Shown here piece by piece: positions 26,827-34,224 of a DNA stretch of 64,000 nt. A model generated the notes under the pieces. The model was not told where the DNA came from. It worked only from the letters and a program-made list of their open reading frames with translations, and made no database searches. A program made the position numbers and the translations under genes. Numbering within the stretch: position 1 is the stretch's first letter; each line of letters opens with the position of its first letter. The stretch comes from an uncultured Collinsella sp. (GTDB lineage: Bacteria; Actinomycetota; Coriobacteriia; Coriobacteriales; Coriobacteriaceae): contig CATVYG010000001.1 in assembly GCA_958348225.1 (NCBI GenBank), forward strand, positions 1 through 64,000, read 5' to 3'.

Positions 26827-27609
26827 TTAGCGAAGGTCAAATACAGAGCGCGCATTTGCTAAAACTGCCGACTCAATGTGCTTAGCGTCACAGTTTTTGA
26901 GTGAGGCAATGCGCATCGAGGTCCTTGTGAGCGATCTGATGAGCGACTGTGCGCTTGTTTCTGTGTTTGCCTCCGCCGGCGCATCGGTCTCGAGCAGTAA
27001 ACGATCGAGTGGGATCTGTCGGGCGTATTCGCGACCGCGCTTGGTGGCGAGCATCCGCTCGTTCACGGAAAAATAACAGCCCGCATTACGCGCGCGGACG
27101 AGTTTGTCCGAAGTACCGCTAAACCAGTGGAAGATGATAGCGGGGGAGTCGGGGTTTGGGATGAGTAGTCCATGCGATTCGAGGACGTCCAGTACGGCTC
27201 CTGCTGAACGAACGGCGTGAATTGATATCACTCGCCCGGTAAGAGGATGCTGCACGAGTGTATCGCAGAGCCAGTCAAATGCCTGTATTTGTAGCGGCTC
27301 ACTTAAGGCAAAACGAGCGGAAAAGTCAAGTCCGACTTCGCCGATGTAGCGCTCTTGGGCAGCAAACTCGCAAAGCAGGTTGACTTCGGCGGGACCGCAG
27401 CGGCCGTCGGCGAGCCACCAGGGGTGAAGCCCAACGCCGGCGATGATGCTTGGTTGGCGACGGGCGCGCTCGTTTGCGGCCGAAAAGTCGCGTGGGTCGA
27501 CCCCGCAGTCAAAGAGCCCCAGACCCGACGCCGCCGACTCACTGGCTGCAGCATCGGGGCCGAGCATCAAATCAAGATGACAATGCGTGTCAAAGAATTG
27601 CGGTTCCAT
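26827..27609 (-). CDS. TatD-family metal-dependent hydrolase
   Basis: 260 residues. FDTHCHLDLML at the N-terminus gives the HxH metal pair; VGLHPWWL near 62, IGEVGLDFSARF near 93 (Glu ligand), ISIHAVRSAGAVLDVL near 128, IIFHWFSGT near 153 and LLLETDAPAEA near 205 are the remaining TatD blocks in order. Members are 3'-5' exonucleases or metal-dependent DNases. It ends 6 bp beyond the MITE-like element and lies just downstream of tcdA on the same strand. Confidence 0.93.
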   Translation of the reverse strand: MEPQFFDTHCHLDLMLGPDAAASESAASGLGLFDCGVDPRDFSAANERARRQPSIIAGVGLHPWWLADGRCGPAEVNLLCEFAAQERYIGEVGLDFSARFALSEPLQIQAFDWLCDTLVQHPLTGRVISIHAVRSAGAVLDVLESHGLLIPNPDSPAIIFHWFSGTSDKLVRARNAGCYFSVNERMLATKRGREYARQIPLDRLLLETDAPAEANTETSAQSLIRSLTRTSMRIASLKNCDAKHIESAVLANARSVFDLR

Positions 27610-27623
27610 CGCAGGACATTCTG

Positions 27624-28418
27624 CTAGTCCAGGCGTTGGCCGTCGGCGCGTACGCGCTCGGTGCCGCGCCCGCTGATCTGGCGGATAACCTCGCCGGCAA
27701 TCATCTGACCCATGATGGGCGGCATAAAGCTGGCGGTACCCAACTCGGTACGCTCGTGGATGTTGGACGGGTCGCGGGGTTGGGTCTTAACCGATTCCTC
27801 GCAGCTAAACAGCACGTGCAGACTCTTGATTCCGCGCTTCTTACATTCTTTGCGCATGATGCGGCTCATGGGGTCACGTACCGTATCGAAAATGTCGGCA
27901 AAGCGGAGGCACTCGGGATGGAGCTTGTTGGCCCCGCCCATGGAGCTAACCAAACGAATGTCGTGGTCCTGAGCATATTTGGCAATGGTGAGCTTGGCCG
28001 AGATGGTGTCGATGGCGTCGACGACGTAGTCGAGCTTGCCGTCCGTCTGCTCCAAAACGCTCGCGAAGAACTCGTCGATGTTGTCGCTCAGCAGGTATTC
28101 GGTGCGTTTGATAACGGTGGCGGTGGGATTGATGTCGTGGATCATGGCTTCCATAACATCGACCTTGCGCTTGTCGATAGTGCTGTGAAAGGCGATAGCC
28201 TGGCGATTGATATTGCTGGGCGCGACGATGTCCTTGTCCAGAATGACGAAATGACCAATGCCGCCGCGGGCGAGTGCCTCGCAGCAGTTGGAGCCCACGC
28301 CTCCGCAGCCGAGCACCAACACCGTAGCATCGGCGAGCTTATCGAGTGCCTCGCGGCCCATGATGATCTCGAGCTTGGTGTCGCGTGTCTCGACGAGAGC
28401 GGCAGCGGTTTCGGTCAT
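27624..28418 (-). CDS. tcdA: tRNA threonylcarbamoyladenosine dehydratase (ThiF/E1-like)
   Basis: 264 residues; the ATG at 28418 has a 6-nt spacing from GGAGG, whereas the ATG at 28424 abuts it. VLVLGCGGVGSNCCEALARGGIGHFVILDKD near 33 is the Rossmann ATP loop, NINRQAIA near 69 the family Arg, YVVDAIDTISAKLTI near 128 and the late ELGTASFMPPIMGQMIAGEVIRQI block typical of TcdA/YgdL. It cyclises t6A37 in ANN-decoding tRNAs. An alternative is a general E1-like adenylating enzyme, but the whole-length pattern favours TcdA. Confidence 0.9.
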   Translation of the reverse strand: MTETAAALVETRDTKLEIIMGREALDKLADATVLVLGCGGVGSNCCEALARGGIGHFVILDKDIVAPSNINRQAIAFHSTIDKRKVDVMEAMIHDINPTATVIKRTEYLLSDNIDEFFASVLEQTDGKLDYVVDAIDTISAKLTIAKYAQDHDIRLVSSMGGANKLHPECLRFADIFDTVRDPMSRIMRKECKKRGIKSLHVLFSCEESVKTQPRDPSNIHERTELGTASFMPPIMGQMIAGEVIRQISGRGTERVRADGQRLD

Positions 28419-28504
28419 AGACATCCTCCGATGGGGAAGCGAATCGTGTTTTAGCTATCGCCATTATAGGTGTTATCGCGATTCCATTTGAGCCCTTGGG
28501 CTTG

Positions 28505-28533
28505 TTGAAATGGGATCGGGGTTCGCATAAGAT
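28505..28533 (+). promoter_or_regulatory. Sigma-70-type promoter for a short transcript
   Basis: TTGAAA (28505-28510), 17-bp spacer, TAAGAT (28528-28533). It points into a gene-free stretch that ends at an intrinsic terminator about 100 bp later, not at a coding gene. Confidence 0.6.
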
Positions 28534-28539
28534 TGAAGC

Positions 28540-28635
28540 AGATGGCACCCGTTGCAGCGGGTTGGCCAACTCAAAAACACGTTTGTAGCGTGAGAAGTGG
28601 CCGTCTTCGCATTACGCGGAGGCGGCTATTTTTTT
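28540..28635 (+). ncRNA. Candidate small RNA of about 95 nt
   Basis: Bounded by the promoter at 28505-28533 and an intrinsic terminator (GCCGTCTTCGC / GCGGAGGCGGC with G-U pairs, 28600-28626) followed by TATTTTTTT. The transcript can also fold ACCCG-TTGCA-CGGGT near its 5' end. No start codon with ribosome site lies inside. I do not recognise it as a known RNA class. It could instead be a leader attenuating sdpR, but sdpR has its own promoter downstream of the terminator. Confidence 0.5.
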
Positions 28636-28645
28636 GAGTACAAGA

Positions 28646-28683
28646 TTAGATAGTTAGACAAACATCTAAATATCGAGTATAGT
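28646..28683 (+). promoter_or_regulatory. sdpR promoter with overlapping operator
   Basis: TTAGAC (28654-28659) and TATAGT (28678-28683) are 18 bp apart. An inverted repeat TTAGAT-N12-ATCTAA (28646-28669) straddles the -35 element, as expected for an autoregulated ArsR/SdpR-type repressor. Confidence 0.65.
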
Positions 28684-28717
28684 GTGCGCGTCATGAGAGA
28701 TGATGAGAGGAGGTCTT

Positions 28718-28996
28718 ATGCCGGGAGAGGGTTTTAAGGCGCTTGCCGATCCAACGCGACGGCGCATTTTGGAGTTGCTGCGCGAGGGCAATTGCACGGC
28801 GGGGGAGCTTGCCGAGCATTTCGATATCAGTAAGCCGTCGCTGAGCCATCACTTGGCGACGCTCAAAAACGCCGGGTTGGTGACCGACGAGCGCCATGGC
28901 CAAAACATCGTATACAGCTTAAACACCACCGTCATGCAGGATTTGATTGGCTGGTTTATGGGTTTTACAAACACGGAAGGTGATAAGGATGAATAA
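28718..28996 (+). CDS. sdpR: SdpR-type ArsR-family repressor
   Basis: 92 residues; ATG 28718 behind GAGGAGGT. A winged helix fills the protein: FKALADPTRRRILELLREGNCTAGELAEHFDISKPSLSHHLATLKNAGLVTDERHGQNIVYSL, without the metal-binding cysteines of ArsR/SmtB sensors. In Bacillus the homologue represses its own operon with sdpI, and SdpI recruits it to the membrane when toxin is present. The 8-bp overlap with the SdpI-like gene supports that pairing. Confidence 0.88.
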   Translation: MPGEGFKALADPTRRRILELLREGNCTAGELAEHFDISKPSLSHHLATLKNAGLVTDERHGQNIVYSLNTTVMQDLIGWFMGFTNTEGDKDE

Positions 28997-29693
28997 CGAA
29001 AACAAGGGCATTCACCCCACGGGGGTATCGTCGCGCGTGTGGATTGCGCTGGTCGCTCTGTGCGTCGCCAATGTCGTAGCGCACCTCATGGTGATGCCGA
29101 GCTTGCCTGCGCAGATTCCCACGCACTGGGGCGCGAACGGCGCCGTCGACGGTTGGGGTCCTAGCTGGATGGCCTCCGCGCTCGGCGTGCTGCCTCTGGC
29201 GCTTCTCGCAATGTTCTGCGTGGTGCCGCGCATCGACCCCAAAGGTGAGGCATATCGAACCTCGGGCAAGTTCTACCAGGGCTTCGTAATCGCCTTCACC
29301 TTGTTCATGTGCGCCATAAGCTGGCTGGGAGAGCTTACGGTCTGGGGCGTGGTGCCGGCGGTCGGTTCGGTTAACGTGCTGATTTCCGGTGTTGTCGGTT
29401 TGCTGTTCATCGGCGTAGGCAACTACTTGCCGCGTGTGAAGCAGAACTATACGCTCGGTATCAAGACACCCTGGGCGCTTGCCGATCCCGAGAACTGGCG
29501 CCGTACGCAGCGTTTTGGCGGCGCCTGCTTTATGGTGCTGGGTATTGGCCTGATTGTGATGGGCGTGGCAGGCAGCGTGCTTTCGAGTGAAGTCGTCGCC
29601 GCGGTGATTGCGGTTCTGGCGTTTGGTTCGGTCGGAGCCATCTACGTCTACTCGTATCTGCTGTGGCGCAAATCGCAGCGAGCCGCTCGTTAA
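28989..29693 (+). CDS. sdpI: SdpI-family membrane protein (DUF1648)
   Basis: 234 residues; ATG 28989 overlaps the sdpR stop and follows AAGG. The DUF1648 block MPSLPAQIPTHWGANGAVDGWG near 35 is followed by about six membrane helices. NYLPRVKQNYTLGIKTPWALADPENWRRTQRFGG near 148 is the SdpI signature. In Bacillus this family gives immunity to the SDP peptide toxin and transduces its presence to SdpR. No toxin gene (sdpABC) is visible here, so it may protect against foreign peptides. Confidence 0.88.
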   Translation: MNNENKGIHPTGVSSRVWIALVALCVANVVAHLMVMPSLPAQIPTHWGANGAVDGWGPSWMASALGVLPLALLAMFCVVPRIDPKGEAYRTSGKFYQGFVIAFTLFMCAISWLGELTVWGVVPAVGSVNVLISGVVGLLFIGVGNYLPRVKQNYTLGIKTPWALADPENWRRTQRFGGACFMVLGIGLIVMGVAGSVLSSEVVAAVIAVLAFGSVGAIYVYSYLLWRKSQRAAR

Positions 29694-29757
29694 GGTTGCG
29701 GAAAACTAGCGTACGCAGTTCATAGTATGTTCCGGGGGACTTTTCCCAGGTAGTATT

Positions 29758-29787
29758 AGGGGGTATGGGCAACCATGCCCCTTTTTC
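29758..29787 (+). terminator. Intrinsic terminator after sdpI
   Basis: GGGGTATGG-GCAA-CCATGCCCC, a 9-bp stem with a GNRA tetraloop and TTTTT tail. Confidence 0.88.
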
Positions 29788-29877
29788 GTTACGTTTCAGA
29801 GCTGGTTCCCTCATTTCGTTTCCACTAAAGCGAATCAAGAATAGGGAAACAGCAGGTAGAAAGGATAAAACAGGCAA

Positions 29878-31557
29878 ATGGCAGAGTTTATCTACCAGAT
29901 GTATCAGGCTCGCAAGGCCCATGGCGACAAGGTAATCCTTGACGACGTGACTCTGAGTTTCTACCCTGGCGCCAAGATCGGCGTTGTGGGTCCCAACGGC
30001 ATGGGTAAGTCGACCCTGCTCAAGATCATGGCCGGCATCGAGGAAGTTTCCAACGGCGATGCCAGGCTTACCCCCGGCTACACCGTGGGTATCCTGCAGC
30101 AGGAGCCGCCGCTCGACGACGACAAGACCGTCATCGAGAACGTGCGCATGGCATTTGGCGACATGATCGCCAAGGTCGATCGCTTCAACAAGATCGGCGA
30201 GGAGATGTGCGACCCGGATTGCGACATGGCCGCCCTCATGGCTGAGATGGGAAAGCTCCAGGACGAGATCGACGCCGCCGACGGCTGGGATATCGATTCC
30301 AAGCTCGGCCAGGCCATGGACGCCCTGCAGCTGCCCGATTCCGACATGCCGGTCAACGTGCTTTCCGGCGGCGAGCGCCGCCGCGTGGCCCTGTGCAAGC
30401 TGCTGCTCGAGGCTCCCGACCTGCTGCTGCTCGACGAGCCCACGAACCACCTGGACGCCGAGTCGATCCTGTGGCTCGAGCACTTCCTGCACAACTACCA
30501 GGGCTCGGTGCTTGCCGTCACGCACGATCGCTACTTCCTGGATAACGTTGCCGAGTGGATCTGCGAGGTCGACCGCGGTCACCTTTATCCCTACAAGGGC
30601 AACTACTCCACGTATCTGGAGACCAAGGCCGCGCGTATCGAGGCACAGGGTAACCGCGATGCCAAGCTCGCCAAGCGCATGGAGGCCGAGCTCGAGTGGG
30701 TACGCAGCTCGCCCAAGGCTCGCCAGGCCAAGAACAAGGCCCGTCTGGCTCGCTACGAGGAGATGGAGGCCGAGGCCCGCGCAAGCCAGAAGCTCGACTG
30801 GACCGACATCCGCATTCCCGTTGGACCGCGTCTGGGCAACAAGGTGCTCGAGGCCCATCACCTGCACAAGGAGTTCGATGGCCGTGTGCTCATCGACGAC
30901 CTTTCTTTCACCCTGCCGCGTAACGGCATCGTGGGCGTCATCGGCCCCAACGGTGTGGGCAAGACTACGCTCTTCAAGACCATCGTGGGCCTGGAGCCGC
31001 TGACTTCGGGCGAGCTCGAGGTGGGCGAGACCGTCAAGATCTCCTATGTCGATCAGAACCGTTCTGGCATCGACCCCGACAAGAACCTGTGGGAGGTCGT
31101 CTCGGATGGCCTGGACCACATGATGGTCGGCGAGACCGAGGTCCCCAGCCGCGCGTACGTGGCGAGCTTTGGCTTTAAGGGCCAGGACCAGCAGAAGCGC
31201 GCTGGCGTACTCTCCGGTGGCGAGCGCAACCGTCTGAACCTGGCGCTCACGCTCAAGCAGGGCGGCAACCTGCTGCTCCTCGACGAGCCCACGAACGACC
31301 TCGACGTCGAGACACTGTCCTCGCTCGAGGCGGCGCTGCTCGAGTTCCCGGGCTGCTCGGTGGTCATTAGCCACGATCGTATGTTCCTGGACCGCGTCGC
31401 CACGCACATTCTGGCGTGGGAGGGCACCGACGAGAATCCGGGCAACTGGTATTGGTTCGAGGGCAACTTTGAGGCCTATCAGGCCAACCGTATCGAGCGC
31501 CTGGGTGAGGACGCAGCCCAGCCGCATCGTATTCACCGCAAGCTGACGCGCGACTAG
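29878..31557 (+). CDS. ettA: Energy-dependent translational throttle protein EttA (ABC-F)
   Basis: 559 residues, EttA length. Two ATPase cassettes: Walker A GPNGMGKST near 38 and GPNGVGKTT near 356; signatures LSGGERRRVAL near 161 and LSGGERNRLNLAL near 445; Walker B LLLLDEPTNHLD and LLLLDEPTNDLD. The linker with the Arm and the tail ENPGNWYWFEGNFEAYQANR are EttA-specific. It binds the ribosomal E site and gates the first elongation step by energy state. Followed by a strong terminator; likely monocistronic. Confidence 0.96.
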   Translation: MAEFIYQMYQARKAHGDKVILDDVTLSFYPGAKIGVVGPNGMGKSTLLKIMAGIEEVSNGDARLTPGYTVGILQQEPPLDDDKTVIENVRMAFGDMIAKVDRFNKIGEEMCDPDCDMAALMAEMGKLQDEIDAADGWDIDSKLGQAMDALQLPDSDMPVNVLSGGERRRVALCKLLLEAPDLLLLDEPTNHLDAESILWLEHFLHNYQGSVLAVTHDRYFLDNVAEWICEVDRGHLYPYKGNYSTYLETKAARIEAQGNRDAKLAKRMEAELEWVRSSPKARQAKNKARLARYEEMEAEARASQKLDWTDIRIPVGPRLGNKVLEAHHLHKEFDGRVLIDDLSFTLPRNGIVGVIGPNGVGKTTLFKTIVGLEPLTSGELEVGETVKISYVDQNRSGIDPDKNLWEVVSDGLDHMMVGETEVPSRAYVASFGFKGQDQQKRAGVLSGGERNRLNLALTLKQGGNLLLLDEPTNDLDVETLSSLEAALLEFPGCSVVISHDRMFLDRVATHILAWEGTDENPGNWYWFEGNFEAYQANRIERLGEDAAQPHRIHRKLTRD

Positions 31558-31580
31558 TCGAGCTCAGGTGACCTAACGAG

Positions 31581-31618
31581 AAAGGGACGATAACCTTGGG
31601 GTTATCGTCCCTTTTTTT
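31581..31618 (+). terminator. Intrinsic terminator after ettA
   Basis: AAAGGGACGATAACC-TTGG-GGTTATCGTCCCTTT with a T7 tail: a perfect 15-bp stem. Its last bases abut the stop codon of the converging gene. Confidence 0.95.
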
Positions 31619-32918
31619 ACTTGGTAGAAGGCTCGACTTTATCGATGGCCCAGGTGGATCCGAGACCGCCGGTGGTGTTGCGGCGGATGCGCACGGTAAC
31701 CTCGCGGCGCTCGCCGGCCTGCGTGTAGCGCAGGGGGAAGCTTGCACGGTTTCGCGCGGCCTCGATGGTGCCGCGCTCGCGGGCGATCCAATAGTACTCG
31801 CCGACGATGCCGAGCGTGTCAGCGCCGTAGGGGAGATAGGTCGACAGCTGGTGTAGCAATGGACCGGGGCAGAAGACCTCGGTTGCGAAATCGATGGGGA
31901 AGTCCTCGGGGATGGCGGGCGCTACGGGTGCGGGGGCCGGTACCATCGTCGGTGCGAAGGCCTGATCATTGACGGGCGTCACCTCGATGACGGGCGCGGG
32001 TTCGGCGCCGAGTACTGATTCGGTGTCCGCTTTCGGCATCGCCGCGGAATCTGCGGGTTCGACGATGGCAGGTGCGTCTGCGGTCGCGGTGTCGAACTCG
32101 ACTTGCGGAGCGCTCTGATTCTCGACGCTCGACTTTGCCTCGATGGGCGTGGATGCCATGGTGGTGATGCCGGCGTTTGCGTTCTCGGGGTCATAGACGA
32201 CCGTGAGCGAGATGGCGGGCTGCGGTGCCTCGGGTTCCGGCGTCGACTCGGTAGCGTCTTGATCAGCGGACTCGTCGGGTTGATCGTCCTCGGCCTCGTC
32301 GCTAAAGACATCGCTGTTTTGGAACGCAGGCGTCTCGGGTTGGTTGGCGGCTTCTGCGGTTGTCGACTTGGGAGCCTCGTTGAGCTCCGCAGTGGCTTCC
32401 TGCTCTGATATGACTTCGGGATCGGTCGTGGCGGCGATTTCGGTTTCGGCTTCCGCTGTTACCTCAATAGCGACTTCGATCTCTGTCTCGGGCTCGGGTT
32501 CCGGCACGGCTTCAACCATGACTTCGGGCTCGGGACGCTTAACGTGCTTGGGACGCACGGCCTTGAGGTCCTTCTCACCGCGCTTTTTCTTTTTGTAGGA
32601 CTGCTTGGCGCCCTTGGCAGCCTTGGGCTTGTCCTCGCCCTTGGCAAGGGCGGCATCCCAGGCCTCGTTGGCGATGACGGTGGCATACAGGCGGCCGCCC
32701 TTAAAGACGGTCAGCTTAATGCAGTCGTTGAGCTCCTCGAGCAGCTCGCACGTGGACTCGAAGCCCAGGTCATAAGCGGTCATGTCGCCGGCGGCGAGCG
32801 CCTCCTCGACCTGTGTCATAAACGTTTGCTTGCCGCACCCAATCGCGTCGCGCAGCAGGCGATACAGATAGATGTGGTTGCCCAGCGAAAGCGTGGGCCT
32901 AACTATTGTCTTGCTCAT
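31617..32918 (-). CDS. Unknown protein with two folded ends and an acidic low-complexity middle
   Basis: 433 residues; ATG 32918, AGGAG 8 nt upstream. Residues 1-90 form a compact domain (SLGNHIYLYRLLRDAIGCGKQTFM, GFESTCELLEELNDCIKLTVFKGGRLYATV). A Lys-rich patch (QSYKKKKRGEKD) follows, then about 220 residues of Glu/Pro/Ala/Thr-rich sequence, and a C-terminal domain from about 340 (DFATEVFCPGPLLHQLSTYLPYGADTLGIVGEYYWIARERGT). I do not recognise either domain. There is no signal peptide or membrane helix, so it is cytoplasmic; the basic patch beside an acidic tail suggests a nucleic-acid or ribosome partner, which is only inference. Confidence 0.75.
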   Translation of the reverse strand: MSKTIVRPTLSLGNHIYLYRLLRDAIGCGKQTFMTQVEEALAAGDMTAYDLGFESTCELLEELNDCIKLTVFKGGRLYATVIANEAWDAALAKGEDKPKAAKGAKQSYKKKKRGEKDLKAVRPKHVKRPEPEVMVEAVPEPEPETEIEVAIEVTAEAETEIAATTDPEVISEQEATAELNEAPKSTTAEAANQPETPAFQNSDVFSDEAEDDQPDESADQDATESTPEPEAPQPAISLTVVYDPENANAGITTMASTPIEAKSSVENQSAPQVEFDTATADAPAIVEPADSAAMPKADTESVLGAEPAPVIEVTPVNDQAFAPTMVPAPAPVAPAIPEDFPIDFATEVFCPGPLLHQLSTYLPYGADTLGIVGEYYWIARERGTIEAARNRASFPLRYTQAGERREVTVRIRRNTTGGLGSTWAIDKVEPSTK

Positions 32919-32930
32919 GGCAAATCTCCT

Positions 32931-32946
32931 CTTTACACATGTAAAG
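32931..32946. promoter_or_regulatory. Inverted repeat just upstream of a ribosome site
   Basis: CTTTAC-N4-GTAAAG touches the AGGAG site of the minus-strand gene that starts at 32918. Candidate operator or small mRNA hairpin. Confidence 0.45.
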
Positions 32947-32990
32947 CATCTTACCATCGCATAGCGTTCGCCATGGCGGCGCCCAAGGCA

Positions 32991-33024
32991 AACGGGCGCG
33001 AACCGCTTTCGATTCGCGCCCGTT
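32991..33024 (-). terminator. Hairpin between the two low-complexity genes
   Basis: AACGGGCGCGAA pairs with TTCGCGCCCGTT around a 10-nt loop, 34 bp after the stop of the upstream minus-strand gene. A weak GTTTGCC follows on that strand. Confidence 0.7.
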
Positions 33025-33058
33025 GTACAGGTCGGTTATCTATGAGAGGCAAATGTAC

Positions 33059-34021
33059 TTAGTTGCCCGATGCCGTGCCTTGGCTCGAGTTGTCAGATGC
33101 CGTGCCGGACGCGGTTCCACTCGAGCTGTTCGAGCTGTTGGTGTTGTTGCTGTCTGCTGCGCCCGTTCCCGACGTGGTGTCGCTCGTCTGGCCTCCCGTG
33201 TTCGGCTGTGAACCGCCAGTCGTTTGGCTTGAGTCGGTCGTGCCGGACGGCGTGCCACTGTTGGCCGTAGAGGAATCGGTGCCCTGCGATTGGTTTTGGG
33301 TGTTCGAGGACGAATTGGCAGAGGTAGAACTGTCTTGCGTATCGTCCGTCTGCGCCTGCTGATCCTGCGACTGGGTGTTGCCATTTGCATCGCTCTCGGT
33401 CGTGCGCGACGAAAGGATTGGCTCGGGGCGCTCGCCCAGACCCTCACCGGCGGTGGTTATAAGGATGGCGCCGGTGCAGGCGATGACCGCGACGATGGCG
33501 ATGGCGATCGAGAAGACGATGACCTTCTTTTGCGTCTGGCTGCGCTCTGCCGCGGCCTTGGCGCGCAGGCTGTTAGGGGCGACGCGCGCCGTGGTCGCAC
33601 GCCCCGCAACCTGGCGCATCTCCTGCGTAGTCGCGGCGCCGCCCAGGTGCTCCTCGGCATTAAGCTCAACGGGCTCATAGGCGCCGGCGGGGTAGTCGAC
33701 GTCGGCGTGCGTACCTTTGAGGGCTTTGGCGCTGGCAGAGATAAAGTGGCGGTAGACCTGCGAGGACACAACGGTGATGACCGAGCTCACGGCGGCGCCA
33801 ATTACTGAACCAGCGATGCCAATCTTGGAAGCAAGCGCGACACTTGTGGCGGCGGCTGCGGCGCCAGCGATGATCTGAGGAATGGAAATGTCATCGAACA
33901 GGCCCTTTTTGGGCGCGATGGCCATGGTCTGTCCGATGGAATGGTTTTCGTGCACGCCGTTGTTGAGCGCGGCCGGTGTCATGACGCGCGTGCGCGGCGC
34001 GTCGGTGTACTTGGTTGTCAT
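33059..34021 (-). CDS. Membrane-anchored protein with Ser/Thr/Asn/Gln-rich external tail
   Basis: 320 residues; ATG 34021 behind GGGAGG. Residues about 44-75 are a glycine/alanine-rich hydrophobic region (IIAGAAAAATSVALASKIGIAGSVIG), then a charged cytoplasmic segment. A clear membrane helix at about 170-192 (VIVFSIAIAIVAVIACTGAILI) is followed by about 125 residues almost wholly Ser, Thr, Asn, Gln, Gly and Asp. Such tails on Gram-positive membrane proteins usually span or decorate the wall. No sortase motif and no recognised catalytic domain. Function unknown. Confidence 0.75.
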   Translation of the reverse strand: MTTKYTDAPRTRVMTPAALNNGVHENHSIGQTMAIAPKKGLFDDISIPQIIAGAAAAATSVALASKIGIAGSVIGAAVSSVITVVSSQVYRHFISASAKALKGTHADVDYPAGAYEPVELNAEEHLGGAATTQEMRQVAGRATTARVAPNSLRAKAAAERSQTQKKVIVFSIAIAIVAVIACTGAILITTAGEGLGERPEPILSSRTTESDANGNTQSQDQQAQTDDTQDSSTSANSSSNTQNQSQGTDSSTANSGTPSGTTDSSQTTGGSQPNTGGQTSDTTSGTGAADSNNTNSSNSSSGTASGTASDNSSQGTASGN

Positions 34022-34224
34022 ACGGGGTCCTCCCGGTGTAAATCTGCTTCGTTTCATGTAGCCATCAGGGTACCCACCAGATGTGAATCGTACGTGACAT
34101 TTAACAGATACCATCAACTCATCAATAGCTCACCAAGTTGGTGGGATGCGGTTACACCCGGCGGTTGAACTACAATAGGGCTTGCTAATTGTTGTGAATG
34201 GCGTCTACGCACGGGAGCATTCTT

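Noticed and set aside
29530..31536. 668-codon minus-strand frame opposite ettA
   Set aside because: Shadow of the ABC-F gene; no ribosome site and no recognisable domain.
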